DNA from: Pseudomonas abietaniphila
Lineage (GTDB): Bacteria; Pseudomonadota; Gammaproteobacteria; Pseudomonadales; Pseudomonadaceae
NCBI RefSeq assembly: GCF_039697315.1
Contig: NZ_CP155619.1
Span: 806,001-870,000, forward strand
Direction of reading: 5' to 3'
Length of the DNA stretch: 64,000 bases
The notes below the pieces were generated by a model. It searched no databases. It had not been told where the DNA came from and worked only from the letters and a program-made list of their open reading frames with translations. The stretch's first letter is position 1; the number at the start of each line of letters is the position of its first letter. Positions 34,890 to 45,002 of this stretch are shown piece after piece. Both the position numbers and the translations under genes were made by a program.

Positions 34890-35382
34890 GGGGAGGCTCG
34901 CTGTAGGAAGGCCGTCAGCATGCCGCCCCGACAACCATCAATCCAATCGGTTATAGAACGATCCTGCATCAGTAAAACTGATGATCAGATGTATTTGCGG
35001 ACGTTAGCGTTCGGTCCGTAGAAGGTCCTATCGGCTGAGAAACTGCCAAAAACGCTATGAATTCATAGCCATTTTTGCGCAGCAGAAAACGACGGTACCA
35101 ATCCAAAAAACCCGATTCAAACCATTGAATCAGATAGCTTTTATTGGTTTTCCCCGATGAATCAAGCCGGGTTGTTTGCGCCATCTTTGTTTTTTTTCGG
35201 TTTTGTATTTGCGGGTCAATTTTCTGCGTGATACATCAAATCCAAGCGAGTTGACACCCGCACGGCAACGACAGATTGCCGGCTTTCGCTTCTTTCCTAC
35301 CTGCCCGTCATTTGTTCATTTCCGTTGGTTTACATCGGTACCACCATTGTTATTGGTGGCTGGCATTGCACAGGGAAACCTC
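34890..35382. other. Intergenic region, 493 bp, upstream of phosphonate ABC genes
   Basis: Divergent region between the EamA gene and the phosphonate ABC operon. It holds GATTCAA-ACCA-TTGAATC (35114-35131), a perfect 7-bp inverted repeat, and CCACCA-N7-TGGTGG (35341-35359) just before the ribosome binding site. Either may be an operator or a leader hairpin. No gene is recognised. Confidence 0.45.
35114..35131 (+). promoter_or_regulatory. Candidate operator upstream of phosphonate ABC operon
   Basis: GATTCAA (35114-35120) and TTGAATC (35125-35131) form a perfect inverted repeat with an ACCA spacer, about 250 bp before the first gene. The regulator is not known; one of the three local LysR proteins is possible. 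Confidence 0.4.
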
Positions 35383-36468
35383 ATGGCTCCTACAGTTACT
35401 CAACTATCTACCGTGCCGCTATCGGTTCAAAGCGTGGGTAAGTCCTACGGCAAACTGAGCGTCCTGAATGACGTGTCGCTCGGGGTCGAGGCCGGAGAAC
35501 TCGTATGCCTGCTCGGCCCTTCAGGGTGTGGTAAAACCACCCTGCTGCGCATTATCGCGGGCCTGGAAAAGCTAGACGCGGGCCGTTTGATACTCGGCAA
35601 CAAGGACATAACGCGCGCTCATCCACACCAGCGCGATTACGGCATCCTGTTCCAGTCTTATGCCTTGTTTCCCAACCTGACCATTGCCCAGAACATTGGC
35701 TATGGTCTGAGCACACGCAACCTGCTGCACTCTCAAATACGAGAGCGCGTGGAGGAAATGCTTGAGCTCGTGGGCCTCACAGCGATTGCAGACAAGTACC
35801 CGGGCCAATTGTCCGGCGGGCAACAACAACGTGTGGGCCTTGCGCGGGCTTTGGCGCCTTCCCCTTCGTTGCTGCTGCTTGATGAGCCAATGTCCGCCCT
35901 GGATGCCAAGGTCCGCGAACACCTGCGCCATGAACTCCGCGCCCTGCAGAAGAAGCTTGGCATCACCACCGTCATGGTCACCCATGACCAGGATGAAGCC
36001 ATGGTAATGGCGGACCGCATCGCCGTGATGAATCAAGGACGGATCGAGCAGTTCGACACCCCGGAAAACATCTATCGCTCGCCCGCCACGCCTTTTGTTG
36101 CCAACTTCATCGGCCATGCCAACTGGCTTGAGTATCAGAGTCTGAGTGATGGCCAGGCTCACGTTGGATCGGTGTCGCTGCAACTCGATAAGCCTCATGC
36201 AGGAGGGCCGGGCCGACTTTTTTGCAGACCCGAAGCGCTGCGCGTCGATAACCTGGCCCAACCCTCGAACAGCATGGCCGCCCGCGTCATTGAAAAACTG
36301 TTTCTGGGCAACCGCTACCGGCTCACCGTTGAGCTGGAGCAACTTCGCGGCCAGCACCTTGTTGCAGAAGTCAGCGCTGACCTCAACGCCGTGCAGTTGA
36401 ACGCTGAACGGGTATGGCTGACGTTTCCGCCCCATTGCTTGCGAGCGTTTCCAGGAGTCGGCCAATGA
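35383..36468 (+). CDS. 2-Aminoethylphosphonate ABC transporter ATP-binding protein (PhnT type)
   Basis: The ATPase of an importer, 361 residues. Walker A (GPSGCGKTTLLR, residues 45-56), the Q-loop, signature LSGGQQQRV, Walker B (LLLLDEPMSALD) and the switch His (MVTHDQDEA) are all present, followed by a C-terminal TOBE-like regulatory domain (about 280-355). It fits the putative AEP transporter family (PhnT2-like). GGGA lies before the ATG. Its stop overlaps the permease start by four bases (ATGA). The genes phnW and phnX nearby support phosphonate as the substrate. Confidence 0.86.
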   Translation: MAPTVTQLSTVPLSVQSVGKSYGKLSVLNDVSLGVEAGELVCLLGPSGCGKTTLLRIIAGLEKLDAGRLILGNKDITRAHPHQRDYGILFQSYALFPNLTIAQNIGYGLSTRNLLHSQIRERVEEMLELVGLTAIADKYPGQLSGGQQQRVGLARALAPSPSLLLLDEPMSALDAKVREHLRHELRALQKKLGITTVMVTHDQDEAMVMADRIAVMNQGRIEQFDTPENIYRSPATPFVANFIGHANWLEYQSLSDGQAHVGSVSLQLDKPHAGGPGRLFCRPEALRVDNLAQPSNSMAARVIEKLFLGNRYRLTVELEQLRGQHLVAEVSADLNAVQLNAERVWLTFPPHCLRAFPGVGQ

Positions 36469-38177
36469 CCAGTCTGCGCCTACCCCAGTCGCGTGAGTTG
36501 CCGCCTCAGCCCAAGACGAATTCGTCTGCGGCGGCGAAGCTGGACCTGCTGTTCAGCGGCGGATTAAAGCTGGTCATGGTGATGGTGCTCGTGGTCGGGC
36601 TCGCCCTTCCACTGATCGCCATGCTGAGCAAAGTGGCCGATGTACAAAACGGAATCGCCGGCGTTTGGCAGATGCTGTCGAGTTCCCGATTTTTATGGCT
36701 GTTGGGTAACAGCATCAAGGTTTCACTCAGCACGGTCGCGTTGGTGGTGCCCGCCGCGTACCTCTTCGCTTATGCCCTGCAACGCAGCTGGATACCCGGC
36801 AAGGCGCTGCTGCGCAGCATCTCGCTGCTGCCACTGATGGCACCGTCGATGCTCTCGGCCATCGCGCTGATTTACTTATTCGGAAATCAGGGGCTTCTCA
36901 AATCCTGGTTCCCGGACGGTATCTACGGCTACAGCGGAATTGTGCTGGGCCAAGCGTTTTACAACTTCCCCATGGCCCTGATGATCCTCATCTCCGCGCT
37001 GGGTCTGGCAGACGCACGCCTGTACGACGCGTCGCTGAGCATGGGCGCGACTCACTGGAAAACCTTCCTGAATGTCACGTGGCCGAGCACCCGGTACGCG
37101 GTGTTTGCCGCCAGCTGCCTGGTCTTCACCCAAACGATCACCAACTTTGGTATTCCCGTTGTCATTGGCGGGGACTATCAGGTGCTGGCGATGGAGGCTT
37201 ACAAATCAGTGGTGGGCCAGCAGAAGTTTTCCGAGGGCGCACTGATTGGCAGCATCCTGCTGGTGCCTGCGCTTATCAGTTTTGCGGTTGACGTGTGGAT
37301 GCGCCGCTTGCGCGGAGGCCAGGTCAGCAGTCAGGCAGCCGCCTATGTGGCGCCGGACAACGGCCTTCGGGACTTCGTTCTGCTGTTGGCCGCAGGCATT
37401 GTCGCCCTCGCGCTGTTGAGCCTGGTGGTGGTCGCAGTCGGGGCTTCGCTGATCAACTTCTGGCCCTATGATCTGTCGGTTTCACTTCGTCATTACGACT
37501 TTGAAACCAATGGCGATGTTGGCTGGCTGGCCTACCGCAACAGCTTGATGCTGGCCAGCCTGACAGCGCTGATCGGCACCCCGGTGATTTTCACGTGCGC
37601 CTACCTCATGGAAAAAACCCGCAGCGGGTGGCTCGACAATCTGCTGCGACTGCTGTGCATGCTGCCGATGGCGGTGCCAGGTCTGGTCATGGGCCTGGGG
37701 TATGTATTTTTCTTCAACCATCCCGATAACCCGTTGAACGGGATGTACGGTGGCATCGCGTTGATGGTCGTGTGCTGTGTGATGCGCTTCCTGACGCCGG
37801 CTCAAATGACGGCGACTACCGCACTGCGTCAGCTGAACGAAGAGATCGAATACGCCTCGCTGTCGTTAAAGGTCCCGCTGATCACCACCTATCGGCGTGT
37901 CACGCTGCCCATCTGCCTGCCCGCGCTGCTCGAAGTTTTCCGCTACCTGTTCGTGTCTTCGATGACGTCCGTGTCCGCACTGATTTTCCTTTACAGCCCC
38001 GACACCGTGCTCGCCGCAGTCGCAGTGCTCAACCTGGATGACGCAGGCAATATCGGCGCCGCCGCGGCGCTGTCCTCGCTGATTCTTTTGACCTCGGCAC
38101 TCGTCTCACTTGCGCTTTACCTGCTTTCGCGCGGTCTGCTCAGGCATACCCAGCACTGGCGAACCGGTCACGCCTGA
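36465..38177 (+). CDS. 2-Aminoethylphosphonate ABC transporter permease, fused two-domain type
   Basis: A 570-residue membrane protein containing two complete permease units, each of about six helices. Both EAA loops are visible (ASLSMGATHWKTFLNVTWPS near 195-215 and ASLSLKVPLITTYRRVTLPI near 465-485). One fused chain therefore replaces the usual permease pair, as in the PhnU2-type family. The start at 36465 overlaps the ATPase stop (ATGA); an upstream in-frame start would overlap it by 55 bp. Confidence 0.86.
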   Translation: MTSLRLPQSRELPPQPKTNSSAAAKLDLLFSGGLKLVMVMVLVVGLALPLIAMLSKVADVQNGIAGVWQMLSSSRFLWLLGNSIKVSLSTVALVVPAAYLFAYALQRSWIPGKALLRSISLLPLMAPSMLSAIALIYLFGNQGLLKSWFPDGIYGYSGIVLGQAFYNFPMALMILISALGLADARLYDASLSMGATHWKTFLNVTWPSTRYAVFAASCLVFTQTITNFGIPVVIGGDYQVLAMEAYKSVVGQQKFSEGALIGSILLVPALISFAVDVWMRRLRGGQVSSQAAAYVAPDNGLRDFVLLLAAGIVALALLSLVVVAVGASLINFWPYDLSVSLRHYDFETNGDVGWLAYRNSLMLASLTALIGTPVIFTCAYLMEKTRSGWLDNLLRLLCMLPMAVPGLVMGLGYVFFFNHPDNPLNGMYGGIALMVVCCVMRFLTPAQMTATTALRQLNEEIEYASLSLKVPLITTYRRVTLPICLPALLEVFRYLFVSSMTSVSALIFLYSPDTVLAAVAVLNLDDAGNIGAAAALSSLILLTSALVSLALYLLSRGLLRHTQHWRTGHA

Positions 38178-38222
38178 CCCCCGACATTCCTGCTGCCAAC
38201 CTTCCACTTAAAGAGACCTACC

Positions 38223-39245
38223 ATGATTAAATCCTGGACTACAGCCGTTGCCGCCGTTCTTGGTTTTGGCGTTGCCGCCAGCGCCTTCGCCAGTACAGAA
38301 CTGACCGTTTACACGGCCATGGAAAACGAACAGCTGGCCGGTTACAAAAAAGCCTTTGAAGCCAAAAACCCTGATATCCAGATCAAGTGGGTACGGGACT
38401 CTACCGGCATCATCACCGCCAAGCTGCTGGCGGAAAAATCCAACCCGCGAGCCGATGTCATCTGGGGACTCTACGCCTCGAGTGTGGCGCTGCTGGGCAA
38501 AGAGGGAATGCTGGAGGCTTATGCGCCCAAGGATGTGGAGAAAGTCGATCCTCGTTTTCGGGACAAGCAGGTCCCCCCGCTGTGGGTCGGCAACGGGGTC
38601 GAGGCGACCGCAGTGTGCGTGAATACGGTGGAGGCGAAAAAGCAGAACCTCCCCATCCCGACGAGTTGGGAGGACCTGACCAAGCCGGTGTACCAAGGCA
38701 AAATCGTAATGCCTAACCCCGCCTCTTCCGGCACCGGTTATTCGGCGGTCAATGCCTGGATACAAATCATGGGCGAACAAAAGGCCTGGGACTTCATGGA
38801 CAAGCTGCACGCCAACATCGGCCAATACACCCACTCGGGCTCCAAGCCTTGTACCCAAGCCGCCATGGGCGAGTACCCGATCGGCATTTCCCTCGACTTC
38901 CGCGCCATCACCCTGAAACGCCAAGGTGCCCCGCTGGACATTGTGCTCCCTGCCGAAGGGCTCGGGCTGGACATCAACGCGGTCGCGTTGATCAAGGGTA
39001 GCCACAACCTGGAGGCGGCGAAAAAACTGGAGGACTTCGCAGTGAGCGAACAGGCATTCCTGCTGTACCAGCCCAACGCTGCGGCGCTTGCCCGTCCGGA
39101 GTTCAACAGCAAGCTGGCGGAGATGCCGAGCGCCTACTACGACCGCCTGATCACCGTTGATTTTGACAAAGCCGGCAGTCAGCGTGCTAGCGTGCTGGAG
39201 AAGTGGCGCGCTCGCTACGACGGTAAGTCCGAACCGAAGAAATAA
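38223..39245 (+). CDS. 2-Aminoethylphosphonate ABC transporter substrate-binding protein
   Basis: A 340-residue periplasmic binding protein with a signal peptide (AAVLGFGVAASAFAS). The core (ELTVYTAMENEQLAGYKKAF, RDSTGIITAKLLAEK, RADVIWGLYASS, MPNPASSGTGYSAVNAWI) is of the iron/phosphonate-binding cluster close to PhnS2-type proteins. It ends a three-gene unit with ATPase and permease, the full importer for 2-aminoethylphosphonate, and lies 46 bp after the permease. Specificity is inferred from family and neighbours. Confidence 0.86.
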   Translation: MIKSWTTAVAAVLGFGVAASAFASTELTVYTAMENEQLAGYKKAFEAKNPDIQIKWVRDSTGIITAKLLAEKSNPRADVIWGLYASSVALLGKEGMLEAYAPKDVEKVDPRFRDKQVPPLWVGNGVEATAVCVNTVEAKKQNLPIPTSWEDLTKPVYQGKIVMPNPASSGTGYSAVNAWIQIMGEQKAWDFMDKLHANIGQYTHSGSKPCTQAAMGEYPIGISLDFRAITLKRQGAPLDIVLPAEGLGLDINAVALIKGSHNLEAAKKLEDFAVSEQAFLLYQPNAAALARPEFNSKLAEMPSAYYDRLITVDFDKAGSQRASVLEKWRARYDGKSEPKK

Positions 39246-39296
39246 GCTCGGAACTTGCCTCTCCATAGCGGCCACACCGCGTGTGACCGCTATGAC

Positions 39297-40163
39297 TTAC
39301 GCTGAATCCACACGCCCATCAAGCGCCATGAACGCCGCAATCAAGCGTGATTCAGCGCGTCGCTCCAGGCATCCGATCATGTGACGGTTGGTCAGCCCCT
39401 CGCCCACAATGGGCACCGCGATCACTCGCGGGTCGTGGCTCAGCTCGACCGACGACACAATGCCAATCCCCAGATCAGCAGCCACGGCTTCAGTCACGGC
39501 TTCCCGACTGTCCAGCTCCAGCAACACCCGAGGTTGAACGCCTGCCTGTTCGCATGCCTTATCGAAGGTACGTCGAGTGATCGAGCTCGGCTCGCGCAAC
39601 ACCATGATCTGCTGATCCAACTGGTTGATGTCGATCCGCTTGCCGGCCAACGAGTGGCCTTGCGGAACCAATGCGCAGATCTGCGAAGGCGACATTTCCT
39701 GCAAGCGCAGACCTTTGCGCGGTTCGACCTCAGTCATCACCGCCACATCGGCGTGCTCGGACAACAGCGCTGCCAGGGTTTCCTGGGCATTCCCCAACCG
39801 AAGGTTGACCACGACCCCGGGGTATCGGGCACGCAAGCTGGCGATCATGGGCATGACCCGGTGCGGGCCATCCGCCGCGACTTCCAGACGTCCGGTCAGC
39901 AGTTGGCGATTGGACTCCAGCAATGCCTGTGCCTCCTCGACCAGTCCGAACATCGCCCGGGTGATGGCCGCCAGCTGAATGCCTTCCTGGGTCAGTTCTA
40001 CGCGCCTGGCCGTCCGTCGCAGCAAGGTGATCTGGTAATGCTCCTCCAGCATTTTCACGTGGCCGGTCACCGCCGGCTGACTGATGAACAACCGTGCGGC
40101 CGCACGGGTAAAGCTGCCTTCGCGGGCGACGGCGTCAAATGCGCGGAGTTGAAACAGGTTCAT
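39297..40163 (-). CDS. LysR-family regulator of phosphonate use, divergent from phnW
   Basis: A 288-residue regulator of the 2-aminoethylphosphonate-associated LysR group. The winged helix is FQLRAFDAVAREGSFTRAAA, then FISQPAVTGHVKMLEEHY, and the effector domain contains LELDSREAVTEAVAADLGIG. It is divergent from phnW across 106 bp, with a near-palindromic TTATACC-TT-GGATAA between, so it probably controls phnW-phnX and itself. Confidence 0.87.
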   Translation of the reverse strand: MNLFQLRAFDAVAREGSFTRAAARLFISQPAVTGHVKMLEEHYQITLLRRTARRVELTQEGIQLAAITRAMFGLVEEAQALLESNRQLLTGRLEVAADGPHRVMPMIASLRARYPGVVVNLRLGNAQETLAALLSEHADVAVMTEVEPRKGLRLQEMSPSQICALVPQGHSLAGKRIDINQLDQQIMVLREPSSITRRTFDKACEQAGVQPRVLLELDSREAVTEAVAADLGIGIVSSVELSHDPRVIAVPIVGEGLTNRHMIGCLERRAESRLIAAFMALDGRVDSA

Positions 40164-40178
40164 ATCTATCGGCCTGAC

Positions 40179-40193
40179 TTATACCTTGGATAA
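40179..40193. promoter_or_regulatory. Candidate LysR box between LysR and phnW
   Basis: TTATACCTTGGATAA is an imperfect palindrome with the T-N11-A form common to LysR sites, halfway between the divergent genes. Only one clear copy was seen. Confidence 0.35.
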
Positions 40194-40269
40194 CAACAAA
40201 CAATTTGCTTGATACCCGGCGTGATTGCAACCTGTGCTCCGTACCTTAAGCCACTCCTGAGAAATCACT

Positions 40270-41373
40270 ATGAGCACTGCTGCGCCGATTCTGTTGACCC
40301 CAGGCCCCCTCACCACCTCAACCCGTACCCGTCAGGCGATGATGATGGATTGGGGCTCTTGGGACGGGGACTTCAATGAAATGACGGCCAGCCTGCGTGA
40401 GCGATTGCTCACGATCATCAACGGCCAGGACTCCCACTATTGCGTGCCGCTACAAGGCAGCGGCACGTTCGCCGTCGAGGCTGCCATCGGCACATTGGTG
40501 CCGCGTAACGGAAAAGTCATGGTGTTAGTCAACGGTGCGTATGGACAGCGACTGGCGAAGATCTGCAGCGTACTGGGCCGCGCCTACAGCACATTCGAAA
40601 CGGCCGAGGACCAGCCGACCACGGCAGACGATGTCGACAGACTGCTCACTGAGGACCGCGACATCACCCACGTCGCACTGATCCACTGTGAAACCAGCAC
40701 GGGGATACTCAATCCGCTGCAAGCCATCTCGGAAGTGGTCGCAAGCCACGGCAAGCGGCTGATCATCGATGCAATGAGCTCGTTCGGGGCGCTGCCCATC
40801 GATGCGCGTGAACTGCAATTTGATGCACTGGTCGCCGCGTCAGGCAAATGCCTGGAGGGGGTACCGGGCATGGGCTTTGTGTTCGCCAACAAGCAGACAC
40901 TGGATCAGGCGCAAGGCAATTCGCATTCGTTGGCGATGGATCTCCACGACCAGAACAGCTATATGGCCAAAACAGGCCAATGGCGCTTTACGCCCCCAAC
41001 CCATGTCGTCGCAGCCCTTCACGAAGCGCTTCTGCAATACGCCGAAGAAGGTGGACTGCCCGCTCGTCATCAGCGTTACGCGCAAAACTGCAAAACACTG
41101 CTGGACGGCATGAGCGCGCTGGGGCTGCGCAGCTTTATCCCTGCGGACATTCAGGCGCCGATCATCGTCACCTTCCATGCGCCGGACAGTCCTAACTACC
41201 GGTTCAGGGACTTCTACGAACGCGTCAAGGCCAAGGGCTTCATTTTGTACCCGGGCAAGTTGACTCAAGTTGAAACCTTCCGCGTCGGCTGTATCGGCTG
41301 CGTGGACAGCCGCGGCATGCAAGGCGCCGTGGACGCTATCGGCCAGGCCCTGCGCGAAATGCAAGCCATCTGA
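40270..41373 (+). CDS. phnW: 2-Aminoethylphosphonate:pyruvate aminotransferase
   Basis: PLP-dependent class V aminotransferase of 367 residues. It moves the amino group of 2-aminoethylphosphonate to pyruvate, giving phosphonoacetaldehyde and alanine. The start [20 protein letters not shown], the GSGTFAVEA loop, the IIDAMSSFG segment with the PLP Asp167 and the [12 protein letters not shown] segment with the Schiff-base Lys193 fit PhnW. It is followed by phnX 25 bp later, the classic two-step pathway. The divergent LysR is its likely regulator. Confidence 0.94.
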   Translation: MSTAAPILLTPGPLTTSTRTRQAMMMDWGSWDGDFNEMTASLRERLLTIINGQDSHYCVPLQGSGTFAVEAAIGTLVPRNGKVMVLVNGAYGQRLAKICSVLGRAYSTFETAEDQPTTADDVDRLLTEDRDITHVALIHCETSTGILNPLQAISEVVASHGKRLIIDAMSSFGALPIDARELQFDALVAASGKCLEGVPGMGFVFANKQTLDQAQGNSHSLAMDLHDQNSYMAKTGQWRFTPPTHVVAALHEALLQYAEEGGLPARHQRYAQNCKTLLDGMSALGLRSFIPADIQAPIIVTFHAPDSPNYRFRDFYERVKAKGFILYPGKLTQVETFRVGCIGCVDSRGMQGAVDAIGQALREMQAI

Positions 41374-41398
41374 ACCCTCACCTCAGCGGAATCCAGTC

Positions 41399-42226
41399 AT
41401 GAACTACAACAACCCAGCTAAAACCCAGGCACTGATTCTCGATTGGGCGGGCACCGTCGTCGACTTCGGATCGTTTGCGCCCACTCAGATTTTCGTCGAA
41501 GCGTTCGCCGAGTTTGACGTAGCGGTCTCTATCGAAGAGGCACGCGGCCCCATGGGAATGGGCAAGTGGGATCACATTCGCACGCTGTGCGACCTTCCGG
41601 CGGTCAGTGAGCGGTACAAAAAGGCCTTTGGACGCGCGCCGAATGACGACGACGTCACGGCCATTTACAACCGTTTCATGCCCTTGCAGATCGAGAAAAT
41701 CGCGACTCACTCGGCGCTCATTCCCGGCGCGCTAGCGACAATTGATGGCCTGCGCAAACAAGGCTTGAAGATCGGATCCTGCTCCGGCTATCCGGCAGTG
41801 GTCATGGAAAAAGTGGTCGAACTGGCTCGACGAAACGGCTATGTCGCCGACCACGTTGTGGCGACCGATGAGGTGCCCAACGGCCGCCCGCATCCCGCGC
41901 AGGCCTTGGCCAATGTGATTGCTCTAGGCATCAGCGATGTCGCCGCCTGCGTCAAAGTCGACGATACGGTGCCCGGCATCCTCGAAGGGCGCAGTGCGGG
42001 CATGTGGACCGTGGCGCTGGTGTGCTCCGGCAACGCGCTGGGCCTGACGTACGAGCAATACAAAGCGTTGGGTACAGACGCACTGGCCAGTGAGCGTGGA
42101 CGTATTCACGGCCTCTTCGAAGGCGCTCGCCCTCACTATCTGATTGACACCATCAACGAACTTCCGGCCGTTATCGCCGACATCGACCGACGTCTGGCGG
42201 CCGGTGAAGTGCCTCAAGCTTCATAA
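41399..42226 (+). CDS. phnX: Phosphonoacetaldehyde hydrolase, copy 1
   Basis: Haloacid dehalogenase-type enzyme of 275 residues that splits the C-P bond of phosphonoacetaldehyde to acetaldehyde and phosphate. The nucleophile is Asp15 in [16 protein letters not shown], and the Schiff-base lysine is Lys56 in [19 protein letters not shown] and [10 protein letters not shown] are HAD motifs 2 and 4. It lies downstream of phnW in the same operon. It is about 80 percent identical, by eye, to the second copy at 45968-46795. Confidence 0.94.
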   Translation: MNYNNPAKTQALILDWAGTVVDFGSFAPTQIFVEAFAEFDVAVSIEEARGPMGMGKWDHIRTLCDLPAVSERYKKAFGRAPNDDDVTAIYNRFMPLQIEKIATHSALIPGALATIDGLRKQGLKIGSCSGYPAVVMEKVVELARRNGYVADHVVATDEVPNGRPHPAQALANVIALGISDVAACVKVDDTVPGILEGRSAGMWTVALVCSGNALGLTYEQYKALGTDALASERGRIHGLFEGARPHYLIDTINELPAVIADIDRRLAAGEVPQAS

Positions 42227-42268
42227 CCAAAACGCTGAGAAAGTTCTCAACTCAGTAGCCCCTATCGA

Positions 42269-42293
42269 CAGCCGATGCAATGCGCATCGGCTG
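42269..42293 (+). terminator. Terminator after phnX copy 1
   Basis: CAGCCGATGC (42269-42278) and GCATCGGCTG (42284-42293) form a perfect stem with an AATGC loop followed by TTT. It ends the phnWX unit and separates it from the dehydrogenase. Confidence 0.65.
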
Positions 42294-42444
42294 TTTCATA
42301 TTTGCAGGCGTTAGCCATTGCCCAACCACCTGCCGCACCTGTTGCTATCGGCTGGACCGATACAAACCCCGAATCAATCGATTTGAGCATTGCTCGCCAC
42401 GCCCCGATCATGACTTCCAGAAAACAACAACAAGAGGAAGCATC

Positions 42445-43536
42445 ATGCCCGCCCATTTCCACAACCCTGTCGCCACTTACTTTGGCAGTGGCAGCCTAAG
42501 CCAGATCACTGCGCTCACCGCTGGCCAAAAAGTGGCGCTGGTGACGTTCCCCGAAGCCCGCGGTCTGGGATTGATCAAACAGGTCGAAGACTTGTTGGGC
42601 GACCGCCTGGTCTACGTCCTCGAAGACGTTCAGCCCAATCCCGACGTCCAACAGCTGCGGTCGGTGTACGAGCATTTCTGGCAGCACGCCGAGCACTGTG
42701 ACGTGGTGTTCGCCCTGGGTGGCGGCAGTGCCATAGACACCGCCAAGGCGCTGATCGTGGGCACCGAATCGGGTCGTTTCGATGAGTTGCTGGCACTGCT
42801 GGCGCAGGGCAATCCCTTTACGCCTGCTCACTGCAAAACACTCATTGCAGCGCCCACGACTGCGGGTACCGGCAGCGAAGTCACGCCATGGGCGACGATC
42901 TGGGATTCGGCGCAGAAGAAGAAATACTCGCTGCACCTGGAATGCACCTGGCCGAAAGCGGCCATTGTCGATCCGGACCTGATGCTGACGGTGCCCGCCA
43001 GCGTCACCGTGTCCACCGGACTGGACGCACTGTCCCATGCACTGGAATCGATCTGGAACGTGAACGCCAATCCCATCTCGGACACCTTTGCCGTTTCGGC
43101 CATCGAGGAAGTGTTTCTGTGTCTGCCGGGCCTGCGCAAGAACCTGCACAGCCAGGAGCTGCGTTCAGGCATGGCACTGGCGGCGCTCAAGGCAGGGATG
43201 GCGTTCTCGAACACCAAGACCGCGTTGGCGCATTCCATCTCCTATGAAATGACCCTGCGCCACGGCTTGCCCCACGGCATCGCCTGTTCCTTTTCCTTGC
43301 CTTATGTACTGGGCCTCGCGTGGGGCCGTGATCACGAACGTGACCGCGTGCTTCAACGGGTCTTCGGCCCTGACCTGGCCAAGGCTCAGAACCAACTGCA
43401 GAACTTCCTGCAAAGCCTTGAGGTGAAGACGGAGTTCTCTGACTACGGTGTGAGCGATACCGAAGCCCGAGAGATGGTCGAATACGCCCTGCAAGGCGCG
43501 CGAGGCAAGAACTTCATCGGCGCGCGCGCCGCCTGA
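42445..43536 (+). CDS. Iron-containing alcohol dehydrogenase, phosphonoacetaldehyde-reductase-like
   Basis: A group III metal-dependent alcohol dehydrogenase of 363 residues. It has the NAD-binding GGGSAIDTAKAL segment, AAPTTAGTGSEVT, and metal-binding histidines in LDALSHALESIW and RHGLPHGIA. Similar proteins in phosphonate gene groups reduce phosphonoacetaldehyde to 2-hydroxyethylphosphonate (PhpC type), or run the reverse step. AGAGGAAG precedes the ATG. It sits between phnX and an OPA-type transporter. Which direction is used is an inference from context. Confidence 0.8.
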   Translation: MPAHFHNPVATYFGSGSLSQITALTAGQKVALVTFPEARGLGLIKQVEDLLGDRLVYVLEDVQPNPDVQQLRSVYEHFWQHAEHCDVVFALGGGSAIDTAKALIVGTESGRFDELLALLAQGNPFTPAHCKTLIAAPTTAGTGSEVTPWATIWDSAQKKKYSLHLECTWPKAAIVDPDLMLTVPASVTVSTGLDALSHALESIWNVNANPISDTFAVSAIEEVFLCLPGLRKNLHSQELRSGMALAALKAGMAFSNTKTALAHSISYEMTLRHGLPHGIACSFSLPYVLGLAWGRDHERDRVLQRVFGPDLAKAQNQLQNFLQSLEVKTEFSDYGVSDTEAREMVEYALQGARGKNFIGARAA

Positions 43537-43656
43537 CGGACCCTGCGCAACTACGCTGGAACGATCTTGTTCATCGTTCTATTTCCTGCTGCACCGTAAA
43601 GAGTGCCGACTCGCTGGCTGCCGCCACGCGAGAGCGAAACAAGAAAGGAAAACACC

Positions 43657-44952
43657 ATGAATCGTGCCGAAAGTCTCTCTGGTCTTGCCGTACCGATGTC
43701 ACGCTTTCGTATTGCCCAGTGGCGGATGCTGTTGGCGGCCATGTTTTGCTATCTGTTCTTCTACACCGGACGCCAGACGTTCGGCTTCGCCATCCCCGGC
43801 ATTCAGGCTGAGTTCGGTCTGAGCAAGGAAACACTGGGCTGGGCATCCAGCGCAATGCTCTGGGCGTATGCCATCGGTCAGGCCATCAACGGCAACCTGG
43901 CCGACAAGTTTGGCGGACGACGCATCATGACCTTGGGCGCTGTGCTGTCCTGCGGCGCCAATTGGGTCACCAGTTTTGCCGCAGGCTTCGGCAGTCTGAT
44001 CCTGCCCTGGGGCATTAACGGGTACTTCCAGGCACTGGGCTGGGCACCGGGCAGCCGGCTGCTCTCCAACTGGTGGAGTGCCGGTGAGCGCGGCAAGATG
44101 TATGGCTTTTACGTGTTCGCAGCGGGCTGCGCTTCGGTGCTGTCCTACGTCACTTCAGTGGTGGTTCTGGAGGTCTTTCATCTGGAATGGCGCTGGATCT
44201 TCCGGCTTCCCGTCCTGCTGATGCTGGCCGGCGGGATCATTTTCTATCTGGTCGCCCGCGAGAAGCCTGAGGATCTGGGCTTCAGCCCGTTGACTGACAC
44301 CGGCGTTGCCAATGCTGACGACAAACAGCACGAAGGCCATCACGAAAACGAAGAGACCTCGGCCCAACGTTACAAGGCTGTGCTGAAAAACGTTCGTCTC
44401 TTGATCGCCGCCGTCTCGTTGGGTTTCCAGAACGCCGCTCGCTACGGACTGATCGTCTGGGTGCCTGTGCATTTTCTGGGTGCCGACTGGCAGAAAGGCC
44501 AGAGTCTGGTCGATCCGAAGTGGATCACGGTAGCGCTGCCGGTAGGCATGGCGGTGGGCGCCTTGAGCAACGGTTGGGTGTCGGACAAATTGTTCGGGTC
44601 CAAGCGTTATCTGGCGATCATGCTGTACATGTGCCTGGGCGCCATGACCAGCCTGTGGATGTGGAGCCTGCCAGCACACAGCTCGATCGGCCTGATTGCC
44701 TTGTTTCTCTGCGGGTTCTTTGTCTACGGACCTGCTTCCAGCTTCTGGGCCTTGTGCCCGGATCTGGTGGGCGCGAAACGCGCCGGCACTGCGACCGGCA
44801 TCATGAACTTCTCGTCGTACCTGTTCGCGGGCTTGGCGGAGCCCCTGATCGGTCGCATGCTGGACAGCACAGGCAATACCTCGCTGATTTTCATTGTGGT
44901 GACGATCAGCTGCCTGTGCAGCGCGTTCGTGGCGCTGTTCGTCAGGCGCTGA
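43657..44952 (+). CDS. MFS transporter, organophosphate:phosphate antiporter type
   Basis: A twelve-helix carrier of 431 residues. The start FFYTGRQTFGFAIPGIQAEF and NWWSAGERGKMYGFY follow the GlpT/UhpC (OPA) pattern, which handles small phosphorylated solutes. A long acidic and His-rich loop (NADDKQHEGHHENEETSAQR) separates the two halves. Placed among phosphonate genes, it may import 2-hydroxyethylphosphonate or another phosphonate; that is inferred. AAGAAAGGAA precedes the ATG. Confidence 0.83.
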   Translation: MNRAESLSGLAVPMSRFRIAQWRMLLAAMFCYLFFYTGRQTFGFAIPGIQAEFGLSKETLGWASSAMLWAYAIGQAINGNLADKFGGRRIMTLGAVLSCGANWVTSFAAGFGSLILPWGINGYFQALGWAPGSRLLSNWWSAGERGKMYGFYVFAAGCASVLSYVTSVVVLEVFHLEWRWIFRLPVLLMLAGGIIFYLVAREKPEDLGFSPLTDTGVANADDKQHEGHHENEETSAQRYKAVLKNVRLLIAAVSLGFQNAARYGLIVWVPVHFLGADWQKGQSLVDPKWITVALPVGMAVGALSNGWVSDKLFGSKRYLAIMLYMCLGAMTSLWMWSLPAHSSIGLIALFLCGFFVYGPASSFWALCPDLVGAKRAGTATGIMNFSSYLFAGLAEPLIGRMLDSTGNTSLIFIVVTISCLCSAFVALFVRR

Positions 44953-45002
44953 AGCGGCGCAAACCACAACCATAAAAAACCGACGATTCAGGAAACGAAC
45001 GC

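Noticed and set aside
38208..39275. Open frame of 355 codons antisense to the phosphonate binding protein
   Set aside because: Shadow frame; the plus-strand protein has a signal peptide and family motifs.
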